A stretch of 64,000 nucleotides of DNA from Azospirillum brasilense (GCF_003349955.1 NZ_QLKQ01000002.1:1-64000); one strand, 5' to 3'; counted from the first letter of the stretch, positions 1-9,559 are shown. The notes: a model not told the origin generated them from the letters alone. A program made the numbers and translations.

Positions 1-50
1 GAGCAAAAGCTTGCCGCCTGAAAAAATCGCTTGCTCAGCGTGACGGTATC

Positions 51-878
51 TCATGCCGCGACGGCCCCGGCCACGGTCCCGTAAGGCGGCTGGGTGAAGC
101 CCGCCGGCGACAGGGTGAATATCTCGCAGCCCGTCTCGGTGATGCCGACCTGATGCTCGAACTGGGCGGACAGGGAGCGGTCGCGGGTGACGGTGGTCCA
201 GCCGTCCGACAGGATCTTCACATCCGGCTTGCCGGCGTTGAGCATCGGCTCGATGGTGAAGACCATGCCCGGAACCAGCAGAACCCCGGTGCCGCGCTTG
301 CCGAAATGGTCGACGTGCGGCGCGTCGTGGAACACCCGGCCGATGCCGTGCCCGCCGAAGTCGCGCACCACGCCGTAGCGGTGGGATTCGGCCAGGGTCT
401 GGATGGCGTGACCGATGTCGCCCAGATGGTTGCCCGGCTTGGCCTGCGCGATGCCGGCCATCATCGCCTTGTAGGTGATGTCCACCAGCTTGCGCGCCTT
501 CACCCCGATCTTGTCGCCGACGAAGAACATGCGGCTGGTGTCGCCGTACCAGCCGTCGAGGATCACCGTCACATCGACGTTCACGATGTCGCCGTCGACC
601 AGCGTCTTGTCGTCGGACGGAATGCCGTGATTCACCACATGGTTCGGCGAGATGCAACTCGCCGCCGGATAGCCGTGATAGCCGAGGGTCGCGGGGATGG
701 CGCCGTTGTCCCGCATGAAGGTTTCGATCAGCCGGTTCAGATGACCCGTGCTGACCCCCGGCACCACCTGGGGCGTGATGTGGTCGAGCGTCGCCGCGGC
801 CAGCCGCCCGGCCTTGCGGATCGCCTCGAACTCCTCCGGGCCGTGCAGCGGGATCTTCCGCGCGTCCTTGTCCGCCAC
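51..878 (-). CDS. map: Type I methionine aminopeptidase
   Basis: This cytosolic metallopeptidase removes the initiator methionine from nascent proteins. The 275-residue protein has the pita-bread fold signatures. A histidine lies in the GYHGYPAASCIS segment, and the metal-ligand aspartates lie in NVDVTVILDGWYGDTSRMF. The FGGHGIGRVFHDAP segment and the EPMLNAG and EHQVGIT glutamates complete the metal site. Length and motif order match the family, so it should be active. The start is GTG at 878 with GAGGTG upstream. It is transcribed divergently from radA, and the roughly 160 bases between them probably hold both promoters. The family assignment is secure. Confidence 0.96.
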   Translation of the reverse strand: MADKDARKIPLHGPEEFEAIRKAGRLAAATLDHITPQVVPGVSTGHLNRLIETFMRDNGAIPATLGYHGYPAASCISPNHVVNHGIPSDDKTLVDGDIVNVDVTVILDGWYGDTSRMFFVGDKIGVKARKLVDITYKAMMAGIAQAKPGNHLGDIGHAIQTLAESHRYGVVRDFGGHGIGRVFHDAPHVDHFGKRGTGVLLVPGMVFTIEPMLNAGKPDVKILSDGWTTVTRDRSLSAQFEHQVGITETGCEIFTLSPAGFTQPPYGTVAGAVAA

Positions 879-1037
879 CGTGTCACCTCACATCCGTTGT
901 TCATCATGAATTCCGGGACAGAACCTACCACCGGAACGGCCGAGAAAAGCCCCAGCTTTTTATCACCTCTGCCATAGGATTTAGAACGCCACCTTGCTAT
1001 ATGTGGGGCGCTGCCGCTCCAACCAATCGCTAGACCT

Positions 1038-2438
1038 TTGGCAAAGCCAACCACCCGCTACGTCTGTCAGGCTTGCGGCGCCTCCTTCCCGAAATGGGCG
1101 GGCCGCTGCGATGCCTGCGGCGAATGGAACACCCTCGTCGAGGAAGCCGCCCCGGAAGCCGCCCCCAAAGGACTGGGCGTGGCACGCGGTCGCCGGCTGG
1201 ACTTCGTCGGGCTGGCCGGGTCCAGCGAGGCGCCGCCGCGCCGCATGACCCGCATCGAGGAGTTCGACCGCGTCTGCGGCGGCGGCCTCGTCCCCGGATC
1301 GGCGATCCTGATCGGCGGCGACCCCGGCATCGGCAAATCGACCCTCCTCCTCCAGGCCATGGCCCGGCTGTCGCAGGAACACCGCTGCGCCTATGTCTCC
1401 GGTGAAGAGGCGGTGGATCAGGTGCGGCTGCGCGCCGTCCGGCTGGGCTGCGCCGCCGCACCGGTCCAGCTCGCCTCGGCGACCAGCGTGCGCGACATCG
1501 TCGCCTCGCTCGACGGCACGGACGGGCCGGAGGTCGTGGTGATCGACTCGATCCAGACCATGTATGTGGACAATCTGGACAGCGCCCCCGGCACCGTCGC
1601 CCAGGTCCGGGCGAGCGCGCAGGAGCTGATCCGCGTCGCCAAGCGGCGCGGCTGCGTCCTGTTGCTGGTCGGCCATGTCACCAAGGAAGGCACCATCGCC
1701 GGCCCCCGCGTGCTGGAGCACATGGTTGACACGGTGCTTTACTTCGAAGGCGAGCGCGGCCACCAGTTCCGCATCCTGCGCGCGGTGAAGAACCGCTTCG
1801 GCGCGACGGACGAGATCGGCGTGTTCGAGATGACCGACGGCGGGCTGGGCGAGGTCGCCAACCCCTCCGCCCTGTTCCTGGCGGAACGGCGCGGCGACGT
1901 GTCGGGCGCGGCGGTCTTCGCCGGAATGGAGGGCACCCGCCCCGTGCTGGTGGAAATCCAGGCCCTGGTCGCCCCCTCCCCGCTCGGCACGCCACGGCGC
2001 GCGGTCGTCGGCTGGGACTCGGCGCGGCTCGCCATGGTGCTGGCGGTTCTGGAGGCGCGCTGCGGCGTGCAGATCGGCGCCAACGACGTCTATCTGAACG
2101 TGGCCGGCGGGCTGCGCATCACCGAGCCGGCGGCGGACCTCGCGGTCGCCGCGGCGCTGGTCTCCTCGCTGACCGGGGAGCCGGTGCCCGCCGACGCCGT
2201 GGTCTTCGGCGAGGTCGGCCTGTCGGGCGAGGTGCGCGCCGTGGGCCAGAGCGACGCCCGGCTAAAGGAAGCCGCGAAGCTGGGGTTTTCAACGGCGATC
2301 TTTCCGGCTAGACGGAACGGCAAGAAACCGGGGCGCGGCGACAACGGCCTGAAATCGGTCGAGCTGCAGCAGCTCAGCGAATTGCTGCCGCTGTTCCAGG
2401 CCGGATCGGGACCCCGTCCGCCGCGCGGCCGGGATTGA
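1038..2438 (+). CDS. radA: DNA repair protein RadA (Sms)
   Basis: RadA is a RecA-like ATPase that helps process recombination intermediates by branch migration. The 466-residue protein has an N-terminal four-cysteine zinc finger (CQAC...CDACGEW, residues 9-29). The Walker A box is GGDPGIGKST near residue 93, the RadA-specific KNRFG motif is near residue 252, and a Lon-protease-like C-terminal domain follows. The apparent start is TTG at 1038, immediately before the zinc finger; no ATG or GTG nearby gives a better N-terminus. A CvpA-family gene follows 42 bases downstream, so the two are probably co-transcribed. The family call is secure and only the start codon is in doubt. Confidence 0.95.
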   Translation: MAKPTTRYVCQACGASFPKWAGRCDACGEWNTLVEEAAPEAAPKGLGVARGRRLDFVGLAGSSEAPPRRMTRIEEFDRVCGGGLVPGSAILIGGDPGIGKSTLLLQAMARLSQEHRCAYVSGEEAVDQVRLRAVRLGCAAAPVQLASATSVRDIVASLDGTDGPEVVVIDSIQTMYVDNLDSAPGTVAQVRASAQELIRVAKRRGCVLLLVGHVTKEGTIAGPRVLEHMVDTVLYFEGERGHQFRILRAVKNRFGATDEIGVFEMTDGGLGEVANPSALFLAERRGDVSGAAVFAGMEGTRPVLVEIQALVAPSPLGTPRRAVVGWDSARLAMVLAVLEARCGVQIGANDVYLNVAGGLRITEPAADLAVAAALVSSLTGEPVPADAVVFGEVGLSGEVRAVGQSDARLKEAAKLGFSTAIFPARRNGKKPGRGDNGLKSVELQQLSELLPLFQAGSGPRPPRGRD

Positions 2439-2480
2439 GACGAGACTCCAAAGTGAAAGCGCACGAGGCGTAGCGGCGTT

Positions 2481-3167
2481 ATGGACACCTTCCCGATCAA
2501 CCCGGCGGATCTGGCCGTCATCGTGGTGCTTTTGCTGTCGGCCCTGCTGGCCTTCACCCGCGGCATGGTGGCCGAGGTGCTGTCGGTCGCCGCCTGGGTC
2601 GGTGCCGCGCTGATCACGCTGAACGCCCTGCCCCACGTCCTGCCCATCGCGCAGACCTACATTCACGTCGAAATGGCCGCCTACGCCGCGTCGGCGGTGG
2701 CGCTGTTCGTCGTCAGCCTTGTGGTTTTGACAATCCTGGGCCGCGTCGTGTCACGCGGGGTGCAGAATTCCGGCCTTTCGGCGCTCGACCGCTCGCTGGG
2801 TTTCGTCTTCGGCCTGCTGAAGGGTGCAATCCTCGCCTCCGTCGCCTATCTCTTCTTCGCTTGGCTGGTGCCGAACCCGGCGGAACATCCGGCGTGGCTG
2901 CAAAGCGCCAAGACCCGGCCGATGCTGGTGTCCGGCGCCGCCATGATCTACGAGGTGATGCCGGACTCGCTGCGCAAGGACGGGCTGGGCCAGATGGACA
3001 TGGCGCGGGAACGCGCGCGGCAGGCGGTGGAGGCCAAGGAGGCGCTGGACCGCCTGTCCACGCCGGTTCCCGGAGCGCCGAAGACCGGTGGTGCGTCGCC
3101 ATCCGATACCGGTTATAAGGACCGGGACCGCGGCGACCTTGAGCGACTGATCCAGAACGCACGCTGA
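2481..3167 (+). CDS. cvpA: CvpA family membrane protein
   Basis: This 228-residue inner-membrane protein is of the CvpA (colicin V production) family. About four hydrophobic helices fill the first 135 residues, for example around residues 9-27, 35-52, 66-90 and 105-130. A charged cytoplasmic tail rich in Arg, Lys and Asp follows. The biochemical role of CvpA is poorly defined. The gene usually lies directly before purF, as here, and that synteny supports the call as much as the membrane pattern does. It is probably in one transcript with radA and purF. Confidence 0.88.
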   Translation: MDTFPINPADLAVIVVLLLSALLAFTRGMVAEVLSVAAWVGAALITLNALPHVLPIAQTYIHVEMAAYAASAVALFVVSLVVLTILGRVVSRGVQNSGLSALDRSLGFVFGLLKGAILASVAYLFFAWLVPNPAEHPAWLQSAKTRPMLVSGAAMIYEVMPDSLRKDGLGQMDMARERARQAVEAKEALDRLSTPVPGAPKTGGASPSDTGYKDRDRGDLERLIQNAR

Positions 3168-3267
3168 ACGCCGCATGGTGCAGAGTGCCTGTGAGTAACG
3201 CCCCGCTGGCAAAGAGGCCGCCGGGGCAATGCCCTTTGGTGATGCTGTGTATGACGAGGATCTTCCG

Positions 3268-4716
3268 ATGCTGACGACGCATCCGTTCGACGACGACAAG
3301 CTGCGCGAGGAGTGCGGCGTGTTCGGCATCCACAGCCATCCGCAGGCGGGGGCCATCACCGCGCTCGGCCTGCACGCGCTGCAGCATCGCGGCCAGGAAG
3401 CCTGCGGAATCGTCAGCCACGACGGCGACCGCTTCCATCTGGAGCACACGCTCGGCCTCGTCGGCGATCATTTCTCGTCGGAAGCCATCATCGGCAAGCT
3501 GAAGGGCCCGCAGGCCATCGGCCACGTCCGCTACGCCACCACGGGCGACACGACGATCCGCAACGTCCAGCCGCTCTACGCCGACTTCGAGTTCGGCGGC
3601 TTCGCGCTGGCCCACAACGGCAACCTGACCAACGCGCACACGCTGCGCCGTCAGCTCGTCCGCCGCGGCTGCCTGTTCCAATCCACCACCGACACCGAGA
3701 CCATCGTCCATCTGATGGCCATCGCCCGCGGCGGTTCGCCGGTGGACCGGCTGATCGAGGCGGTGCGGCAGGTCGAGGGCGCCTTCTCCCTGGTGGCGCT
3801 GACCCCGAACGAGGTCATCGGCGTGCGTGACCCGCTGGGTGTCCGCCCGCTGGTCCTGGGCAAGCTGGGCGACACCTACATCGTGACCAGCGAGACCTGC
3901 GCGCTCGACATCGTCGGCGCCGATTACGTGCGCGACGTCGAGCCGGGCGAGATGGTCGTGCTGAACGACCAGGGTGTGCAGAGCCTGCGCCCCTTCCAGC
4001 CGCAGGGCCGTCGCTTCTGCATCTTCGAATACATCTACTTCGCACGTCCCGACAGTGTGATGGAGGGGTCCTCCGTCTACAACGCCCGCCAGCGGATCGG
4101 CGCCGAGCTGGCCCGCGAATCGGGGATCGAGGCCGACGTGGTGGTGCCGGTGCCCGACAGCGGCGTGCCGGCGGCCCTCGGCTACGCCACGCAGAGCGGC
4201 GTGCCCTTCGAGCTGGGCATCATCCGCAACCATTATGTCGGCCGCACCTTCATCGAGCCGACCGACCAGATCCGTCACCTCGGCGTGAAGCTGAAGCACA
4301 ACGCCAACCGCGCCATGATCGAGGGCAAGCGGGTGGTGCTGGTGGACGACAGCATCGTGCGCGGCACGACCTCCAAGAAGATCGTCGAGATGGTGCGCGC
4401 CGCCGGTGCGAAGGAGGTGCACATGCGCATCTCCAGCCCGCCGACCTCGCACCCCTGCTTCTACGGCATCGACACGCCGGAGCAGAGCAAGCTGCTCGCC
4501 CACCGCATGTCGGTGGAGGAGATGCGCGACTTCATCCAGGCCGACAGCCTCGCCTTCATCTCCCTGGACGGCCTCTACCGGGCCATGGGTGCGGAGCGCC
4601 GCGACCCGCAGAAGCTGACCTTCTGCGACGCCTGTTTTACCGGCGACTACCCCATCGCGCTGACCGACGCGCTGGACCACCCGCCGGTCGAGGCGAACGT
4701 CCGCATCCGCGCCTGA
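3268..4716 (+). CDS. purF: Amidophosphoribosyltransferase
   Basis: PurF catalyses the first committed step of purine synthesis, converting PRPP and glutamine to 5-phosphoribosylamine. The N-terminal Ntn-hydrolase glutaminase domain begins at the nucleophile cysteine in REECGVFG (Cys16). It is preceded by a short propeptide that must be cleaved, as in Bacillus-type PurF. The C-terminal phosphoribosyltransferase domain has the PRPP loop VVLVDDSIVRGTTS. An in-frame ATG exists at 3229, but 3268 is better because GAGGA lies eight bases upstream and the propeptide length fits. The protein is then 482 residues. A hairpin terminator follows at 4736-4770. Confidence 0.96.
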   Translation: MLTTHPFDDDKLREECGVFGIHSHPQAGAITALGLHALQHRGQEACGIVSHDGDRFHLEHTLGLVGDHFSSEAIIGKLKGPQAIGHVRYATTGDTTIRNVQPLYADFEFGGFALAHNGNLTNAHTLRRQLVRRGCLFQSTTDTETIVHLMAIARGGSPVDRLIEAVRQVEGAFSLVALTPNEVIGVRDPLGVRPLVLGKLGDTYIVTSETCALDIVGADYVRDVEPGEMVVLNDQGVQSLRPFQPQGRRFCIFEYIYFARPDSVMEGSSVYNARQRIGAELARESGIEADVVVPVPDSGVPAALGYATQSGVPFELGIIRNHYVGRTFIEPTDQIRHLGVKLKHNANRAMIEGKRVVLVDDSIVRGTTSKKIVEMVRAAGAKEVHMRISSPPTSHPCFYGIDTPEQSKLLAHRMSVEEMRDFIQADSLAFISLDGLYRAMGAERRDPQKLTFCDACFTGDYPIALTDALDHPPVEANVRIRA

Positions 4717-4735
4717 CCGCCTGACCACCGCCGCG

Positions 4736-4770
4736 ACGGGCCGGCCGCAACCCAGCGGACCGGCCCGTTT
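4736..4770 (+). terminator. Rho-independent terminator after purF
   Basis: A perfect 9-bp stem (ACGGGCCGG, 4736-4744, with CCGGCCCGT, 4760-4768) and a 15-base loop are followed by a short T run. It lies 20 bases after the purF stop and before the SDR gene. Confidence 0.7.
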
Positions 4771-4806
4771 GCCAATCCCGCTACCGAACATCGTCGAGTC
4801 GCCGCC

Positions 4807-5517
4807 ATGTCCCGTCTTTCCGGCCGCACCGCCCTCATCACCGGCGCCTCGCGCGGCATCGGCGCCGCCGTCGCCAAGCGCTTCGCCGCCGAAGGCGCCC
4901 ACGTCATCCTCGCCGCCCGCACCGTCGGCGGCCTGGAGGAAACCGACGACGCGATCTTCCAGGCCACGGGCCGCAACGCCACGCTGGTCCCGCTGGACCT
5001 GCGCCAGTTCGACAAGATCGACCAGCTCGGCTATTCGATCTTCGAGCGCTTCGGGAAGCTCGACATCCTGGTCAGCAACGCCGGCGTCCTGGAAGCGCTG
5101 GGCCCGGTCGCCCATTACGATCCGAAGCTGTGGCAGCGCGTGATGGACGTCAACGTCACGGCCAACTTCCGTCTGATCCGCTCCTTCGACCGTCTGCTGC
5201 GCGCGTCCGACGCGGGGCGCGCCATCTTCGTGACGTCGGGCGCCGCGAACGCGCCCTACCCCTACTGGAGCCCGTACGGGGCCAGCAAGGCGGCACTGGA
5301 GATGATGGTGAAGACCTACGCGATGGAAATCGCCTCGTCAAACCTGCGCGTCAATCTGATCGATCCCGGCATCGTGGCGACCAAGCTGCGCATGCAGGCC
5401 TTCCCCGGCGAAGACCAGACCAAGCTGGCCCAGCCGGACGACGTGACCGAGGCTTTCCTGGCGTTGGCGGAAACGTCCTGCACGCGCCACGGCGAAGTGG
5501 TGTCGGCGCAAGGGTAA
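4807..5517 (+). CDS. SDR family NAD(P)-dependent oxidoreductase
   Basis: This is a classical short-chain dehydrogenase/reductase of 236 residues. The Rossmann dinucleotide-binding motif TGASRGIG is at residues 13-20 and the structural NAG motif is in LVSNAG. The catalytic Ser lies in the VTSGAAN strand, and Tyr/Lys lie in YGASK. The substrate cannot be read from the sequence. It follows purF after a terminator, so it probably has its own promoter. The next segment (5518-5823) holds a transposase scrap, so this gene marks the edge of the conserved block. Family confidence is high; substrate is unknown. Confidence 0.9.
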   Translation: MSRLSGRTALITGASRGIGAAVAKRFAAEGAHVILAARTVGGLEETDDAIFQATGRNATLVPLDLRQFDKIDQLGYSIFERFGKLDILVSNAGVLEALGPVAHYDPKLWQRVMDVNVTANFRLIRSFDRLLRASDAGRAIFVTSGAANAPYPYWSPYGASKAALEMMVKTYAMEIASSNLRVNLIDPGIVATKLRMQAFPGEDQTKLAQPDDVTEAFLALAETSCTRHGEVVSAQG

Positions 5518-5582
5518 GCTTGGAGACGTCTTAACAGAAAGCGGAAGGAGAGCAGCGCGCCGACGCGCGTGAGGAAGCCGGA

Positions 5583-5660
5583 CTGGGTGTCCGAGCCGCA
5601 GCCCGACTCCTGCGGCAGCATCATCCAAAGGATGCCCCGCTTCAGCACGAACACGATGCC
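5583..5660 (-). pseudogene. Degenerate IS5-family transposase fragment
   Basis: Read on the minus strand, this stretch encodes a short run resembling the N-terminal domain of IS5-family transposases (GILFVLKTGI-x-W-x-x-LPQE-x-GCGSG). Here it reads GIVFVLKRGI then LPQESGCGSD. The similarity stops abruptly after that block, and neither the rest of the transposase nor terminal repeats are visible. It is a remnant, not a gene. The surrounding interval 5518-5823 holds nothing else I can identify. The call rests on motif recall and could be tested by a translated search. Confidence 0.6.
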
Positions 5661-5823
5661 GCTTGGCGCGAAAACCAAGGGCTTTCCCCTGCCTCGATAA
5701 GTCGAAGGCGTTCCTCACCCTTCCCATCGCTGGTCCGGTCTACAAGGCCGTTCCCGCGAAATCGGACGTTGTAAGCCGGCCAGATTTATGGATCAGTCGA
5801 CGGCTATCCAGAGGGAGGTGATG

Positions 5824-6453
5824 ATGCCGATAGAAGCTTGGCTTGCCTTTACCGCAGCATCCGCGGTGTTGTTGATCATCCCAGGCCCCACGATCCTGCT
5901 TGTGGTATCCTATGCGCTCGGTCAGGGCCGGCGTTCAGGGCTCGCCACCGTCGTCGGCGTTGCGCTCGGCGACTTCACCGCCATGACCGCATCCATGCTG
6001 GGTTTGGGCGTGGTGCTGGCCGCCTCGTCCCTGCTCTTCACCACATTGAAATGGATTGGGGCGGCCTACCTCGTATATCTCGGCCTCAAGTTGTGGCGAT
6101 CCCCGGTTGTCGAGGCCACATCAACCGAGCCGGCTCCCGCCGTGCCCCCCTTCCGCATGGCCCTTCATACCTATGCCGTGACGGCACTGAATCCCAAAAG
6201 CATCGTGTTCTTCGTTGCCTTTCTACCGCAGTTTGTTGATTCCACTCAGCCGCTTTTGCCACAAATACTGATCATGGAAGCCACCTTCCTGGTGTTGGCG
6301 ACCCTGAACGCCACGTTGTACGCACTTCTGGCCTCGGCGGCGGGACAAGCGGTGCAACGCCCCTCGATCCGACGGATTTTCAATCGGACAGGGGGAGCGA
6401 TGCTTATCGGGGCGGGGGTAATGACCGCAGCGTGGCGACGAACGGCGTCTTGA
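5824..6453 (+). CDS. LysE/RhtB family amino-acid exporter
   Basis: This 209-residue inner-membrane protein has the LysE/RhtB pattern. An early PGPT motif (IIPGPTILLVVSYALGQG) is followed by a GxxxGD segment (VVGVALGDFTAM), KWIGAAYLVYLGLKLW, and the LNPKSIVFFVAFLPQF motif in the second half. About six helices are expected. Such proteins export amino acids such as homoserine, threonine or lysine; the actual substrate is unknown. The start at 5824 is chosen because GGGAGG at 5813-5818 is correctly spaced for it. Its codons use more T and A in third positions than its neighbours. It lies between an IS5 scrap and REP-like palindromes, which suggests acquisition by transfer. Confidence 0.88.
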   Translation: MPIEAWLAFTAASAVLLIIPGPTILLVVSYALGQGRRSGLATVVGVALGDFTAMTASMLGLGVVLAASSLLFTTLKWIGAAYLVYLGLKLWRSPVVEATSTEPAPAVPPFRMALHTYAVTALNPKSIVFFVAFLPQFVDSTQPLLPQILIMEATFLVLATLNATLYALLASAAGQAVQRPSIRRIFNRTGGAMLIGAGVMTAAWRRTAS

Positions 6454-6482
6454 TGGCGTCTGCCGCCGCTTTCCTCGCTCGT

Positions 6483-6504
6483 CATTCCCGCCTTGGCCGG
6501 AATG
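6483..6504. repeat. REP-like palindrome
   Basis: CATTCCCGCC and GGCCGGAATG flank a two-base centre with one mismatch. This is the widespread proteobacterial extragenic repeat type related to ATTCCCGCGAAAGCGGGAAT. It lies 30 bases after the LysE stop. Confidence 0.55.
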
Positions 6505-6582
6505 CACACCGTCGGCACCAGAAGGCGCCGCCGGCAAGAGCCTCTCGATCAATTCTAACGCATTGATCTGCCGGGATTTCAC

Positions 6583-6617
6583 GGTTGGAAAATGATGAAT
6601 GCGATCATTTTCCAACC
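6583..6617. repeat. Perfect 14-bp inverted repeat between convergent genes
   Basis: GGTTGGAAAATGAT (6583-6596) and its exact reverse complement (6604-6617) flank a seven-base loop. It lies between the convergent lysE-like gene and der. No T run follows on either side, so it is not a typical intrinsic terminator. It may be an insertion-sequence end remnant or an mRNA 3'-end hairpin. Confidence 0.6.
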
Positions 6618-6736
6618 GCATCAGTCCGGTCGAATGCTCATCTGAAGGGGGCTGAACTCTCGCCCTCGCGTAAATGACGAGAATATTCGTTACAGAAGCG
6701 GAAAGGGAGACCGGGAGGGCCCCAATGCCGAGCCTC

Positions 6737-8140
6737 TCAATCGTCCGCGTAGGGGTTCTTCTGCTTGCGCAGGAGCAGCCGCACCGGCACGCCCGGCAGG
6801 TCGAACGTCTCGCGCAGATGCGCGATCAGATAGCGCTGGTAGCTTTCCGGCAGATCCAGCGGCTTGTTCACAAACAGCGCCACGGTCGGCGGGCGGGTCT
6901 TCACCTGCGTGGCGTAGCGGATCTTCACGCGGCGGCCCTCGACCAGGGGCGGCGGGTGGTGATCCAGCACGCCTTCGATCCAGCGGTTGAGCTGGGCGGT
7001 CGGAATGCGGCGGTTCCACTGCGCGTAGGTCGACAGGATCGAATCGAGCAGCGTGTCCAGCTTCTTGCCTTGAAGGGCGGAGATGGTCACGACCTCGACG
7101 CCCTTGATCTGGGCCAGGGCGGCCTGGAGCTTGTCCTCGACCTGACGCAGGGCCATGGCGCGGTCGTCCACGGCGTCCCACTTGTTCAGGGCAATGACCA
7201 GGGCGCGGCCTTCCTCCACCACCGTGCGGGCGATGGTCAGGTCCTGCTTGTCGAGGATCTGGTTGGCATCGACCACGAGCAGGACGACCTGCGCCATGCG
7301 GACGACGCGCAGGGCGTCGGCGACGGCCAGCTTCTCCACCTTGGCATCGACGCGGGCGCGACGGCGCATGCCGGCGGTGTCGACCAGCCGAAACTTGCGG
7401 CCGCGCCACTCCCAATCGACGCTGATGGCGTCGCGCGTCATGCCGGCCTCGGGACCGGTCAGCACGCGCTCCTCGCCGATCAGGGCGTTGAGCAGGGTCG
7501 ACTTGCCGACGTTCGGGCGGCCGACGATGGCGATCTGGATCGGGCGGGCGCGCTCCTCGTCGGTTTCCGGCTGGTCGCCGACAGGCAACTCCTCGCCATT
7601 CTCCCCCTTGAGGGGGGCCGAGGCCGTCTCGACCGCTTCCGGTTCCGGCGCGGCGTAGGGCAGCAGGGCTTCGACCAGATCGGCCATGCCCTCGCCATGC
7701 TCGGCCGACAGCGCGAGCGGGTCGCCCAGACCAAGCTCGAAGGCCTCGTAGAGGCCGGTCATCCCCACCTTGCCCTCGGCCTTGTTGGCGACGAGGATCA
7801 CAGGGGTCTTGCTCTTGCGCAGCAGGGCCGCGAAATGGCGGTCGAGCGGCGTGATGCCGCTGCGCGCATCCACGATGAACAGCGCCACGTCGGCGCGTTC
7901 CAGGGCGCGTTCGGTCTGGCGGCGCATGCGCGCCTCCAGGCTGTCGTCAGTGACGTCCTCCAGGCCCGCGGTGTCGACCACGGTGAAGGACAGCCCACCC
8001 ACGCGGGCGGGGGCCGAGCGCCAGTCGCGAGTCACGCCGGGCGTGTCGTCGACCAGCGCCAGCTTCTTGCCGGCCAAACGGTTGAAGAGAGTCGATTTGC
8101 CGACATTCGGCCGACCGACAAGAGCGACGGTGAAGGACAT
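6737..8140 (-). CDS. der: Ribosome-assembly GTPase Der (EngA)
   Basis: Der is an essential double GTPase required for 50S subunit maturation. The 467-residue protein has two tandem G domains, each with the P-loop GRPNVGKST (residues 8-16 and near 206). The first also has TRD and DTAGL, with NKAEG as its G4 motif. The second has MTRD, DTAGM and NKWD. A C-terminal KH-like domain of about 110 residues ends with basic residues. It lies downstream of bamB (36-base gap) and the YfgM-like gene, the same order as yfgM-bamB-der in gammaproteobacteria. Transcription is probably shared. Confidence 0.96.
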   Translation of the reverse strand: MSFTVALVGRPNVGKSTLFNRLAGKKLALVDDTPGVTRDWRSAPARVGGLSFTVVDTAGLEDVTDDSLEARMRRQTERALERADVALFIVDARSGITPLDRHFAALLRKSKTPVILVANKAEGKVGMTGLYEAFELGLGDPLALSAEHGEGMADLVEALLPYAAPEPEAVETASAPLKGENGEELPVGDQPETDEERARPIQIAIVGRPNVGKSTLLNALIGEERVLTGPEAGMTRDAISVDWEWRGRKFRLVDTAGMRRRARVDAKVEKLAVADALRVVRMAQVVLLVVDANQILDKQDLTIARTVVEEGRALVIALNKWDAVDDRAMALRQVEDKLQAALAQIKGVEVVTISALQGKKLDTLLDSILSTYAQWNRRIPTAQLNRWIEGVLDHHPPPLVEGRRVKIRYATQVKTRPPTVALFVNKPLDLPESYQRYLIAHLRETFDLPGVPVRLLLRKQKNPYADD

Positions 8141-8176
8141 CGGGCCGGGGGCCTTATAAAGAACCAGGGGCGGCGA

Positions 8177-9559
8177 TCAACGGTACGCCACCAGCGTACC
8201 GTTCTCGCACAGGACATATAGGGTGTTGTTCGCCACGACCGGAGGCAAATAGGTGGAAGCCGGCAGCGAGTAGCGGGTCAGCACCTGCCCGTCGGCGGGC
8301 GACAGGGCCAGCATCTGCCCGTTCGACCCGGTGACGTAGAGCTTGCCGCCGGCCAGGACCGGACCCGACCAGGTGATCGGCCCCTTCTTGTCCTCCGGGT
8401 CGGTGAACTGGGCGAGTTGGGTGACCCAGCGGGCGTGGCCGGCCTGACGGGTCAGGGCGACCAGCTCCGAATCGTTGGTGACGACGAACAGGTGATCGCC
8501 GGCGAGCCAGGGAGTCTGGGTGCCGCCGATCTCGGCCTCCCACAGACGGATGCCGATGCGCTCGTCGATGGCGATCATGCGGCCGGAATGGCCGATCGCA
8601 TAGACGACGCCGCGGTCCATCACCGGCAGGCCACGGATGTCGGCGAGGCTGCTCAGGGCGCCGCTGCGCCGAATGGCCGCCAGGCTCTCCTGCCACGCCA
8701 CGCGCCCGTTCTCCGGGCGCAGGCCGTACAGCTCGCCGGAGGAGTACGGGGCGACGATCAGGGTCGACGAAGCCGCCGGGCTGACGGCGCCCAGCAGGCC
8801 CGCCGTCTCCAGGATGCCCTGGTGCGACCATTGGACGGCGCCGTCGGAGGCCGACAGGGCCGTGAGCTGGTTGTCCAGCGTCAGGACGAGGACGCGCCCG
8901 CCTTCCACGGTCGGGGCGCCGCGCACCGGACCCGGAACGCGCTTGCGCCAGATGACCGAACCGTTGGCGGGATCGAGCGCAATCGCCTCACCGAAGCCGG
9001 TGGCCGCGAAGACCCGCCCGTCGGCGTAGGCGACACCGCCGCCGCTGGCGCCGCCGCGCTCCTTCTCCGGCTTGGTGTCGATCCGCCAGAGCTGGCGGCC
9101 GGTCCGCTCGTCGAGGGCGGCGACATGCGAGTCGGCGTCCATGGCGAAGATGCGGCCATCGGCGACGATCGGTGTCTCCAGAAGGGAGCGGGAGCTGCTG
9201 GCCCCCGTGCCGACGTCGCCGCGCCACGCCTCGGCGGGCGTGGCCGACAGGGCGAGGTTGCCGCCGGCGTGCTCCGGTGTGCCGCCGGACTGCGCCCAGG
9301 CCGGGTTGGCAACGGCGGTCGGCAGGGCGACCGGCGTGCCGACCAGCCGCTGGTCGACCTCCACCTTGCGCTCGCGGGTCAGGACGGACACCCGCTCGCC
9401 CGGCAGGGGCGGCTCGGGCGTCTTGCCGAACCACCCGCTGACGGTGTCGCAGCCGCCGAGCAGCACGGCCAGCAGCGGGGCGGAAAGCAGGGCGGCGCGC
9501 AGGGAGCGGCGCTTCGCGGTGGGGTGCGCGGTCGGGGCGGCCATGGGAATGCGGGTCAT
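8177..9559 (-). CDS. bamB: Outer-membrane assembly lipoprotein BamB (PQQ-like beta-propeller)
   Basis: BamB is a periplasmic lipoprotein of the BAM complex, which inserts beta-barrel proteins into the outer membrane. The 460-residue protein begins with a basic segment, a hydrophobic stretch and a lipobox (LLGGC, Cys near residue 38). An eight-bladed PQQ-like propeller follows, with repeated blade motifs such as DERTGRQLWRIDT, DPANGSVIWRKRV and DERIGIRLWEAEI. A second in-frame ATG at 9544 could be the start. The ATG at 9559 overlaps the stop of the preceding TPR gene (TGATG), suggesting translational coupling. The protein is somewhat longer than E. coli BamB. Confidence 0.93.
   Translation of the reverse strand: MTRIPMAAPTAHPTAKRRSLRAALLSAPLLAVLLGGCDTVSGWFGKTPEPPLPGERVSVLTRERKVEVDQRLVGTPVALPTAVANPAWAQSGGTPEHAGGNLALSATPAEAWRGDVGTGASSSRSLLETPIVADGRIFAMDADSHVAALDERTGRQLWRIDTKPEKERGGASGGGVAYADGRVFAATGFGEAIALDPANGSVIWRKRVPGPVRGAPTVEGGRVLVLTLDNQLTALSASDGAVQWSHQGILETAGLLGAVSPAASSTLIVAPYSSGELYGLRPENGRVAWQESLAAIRRSGALSSLADIRGLPVMDRGVVYAIGHSGRMIAIDERIGIRLWEAEIGGTQTPWLAGDHLFVVTNDSELVALTRQAGHARWVTQLAQFTDPEDKKGPITWSGPVLAGGKLYVTGSNGQMLALSPADGQVLTRYSLPASTYLPPVVANNTLYVLCENGTLVAYR

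Noticed and set aside
1-50. Possible gene end before map
   Set aside because: The first 50 bases show no readable frame with a known pattern; too short to assign.
2713-5115. An 800-codon open frame on the minus strand opposite cvpA, purF and the SDR gene
   Set aside because: It runs antisense through three well-identified genes and has the Ala/Arg/Asp/His-rich composition typical of GC-rich antisense frames, with no domain pattern.
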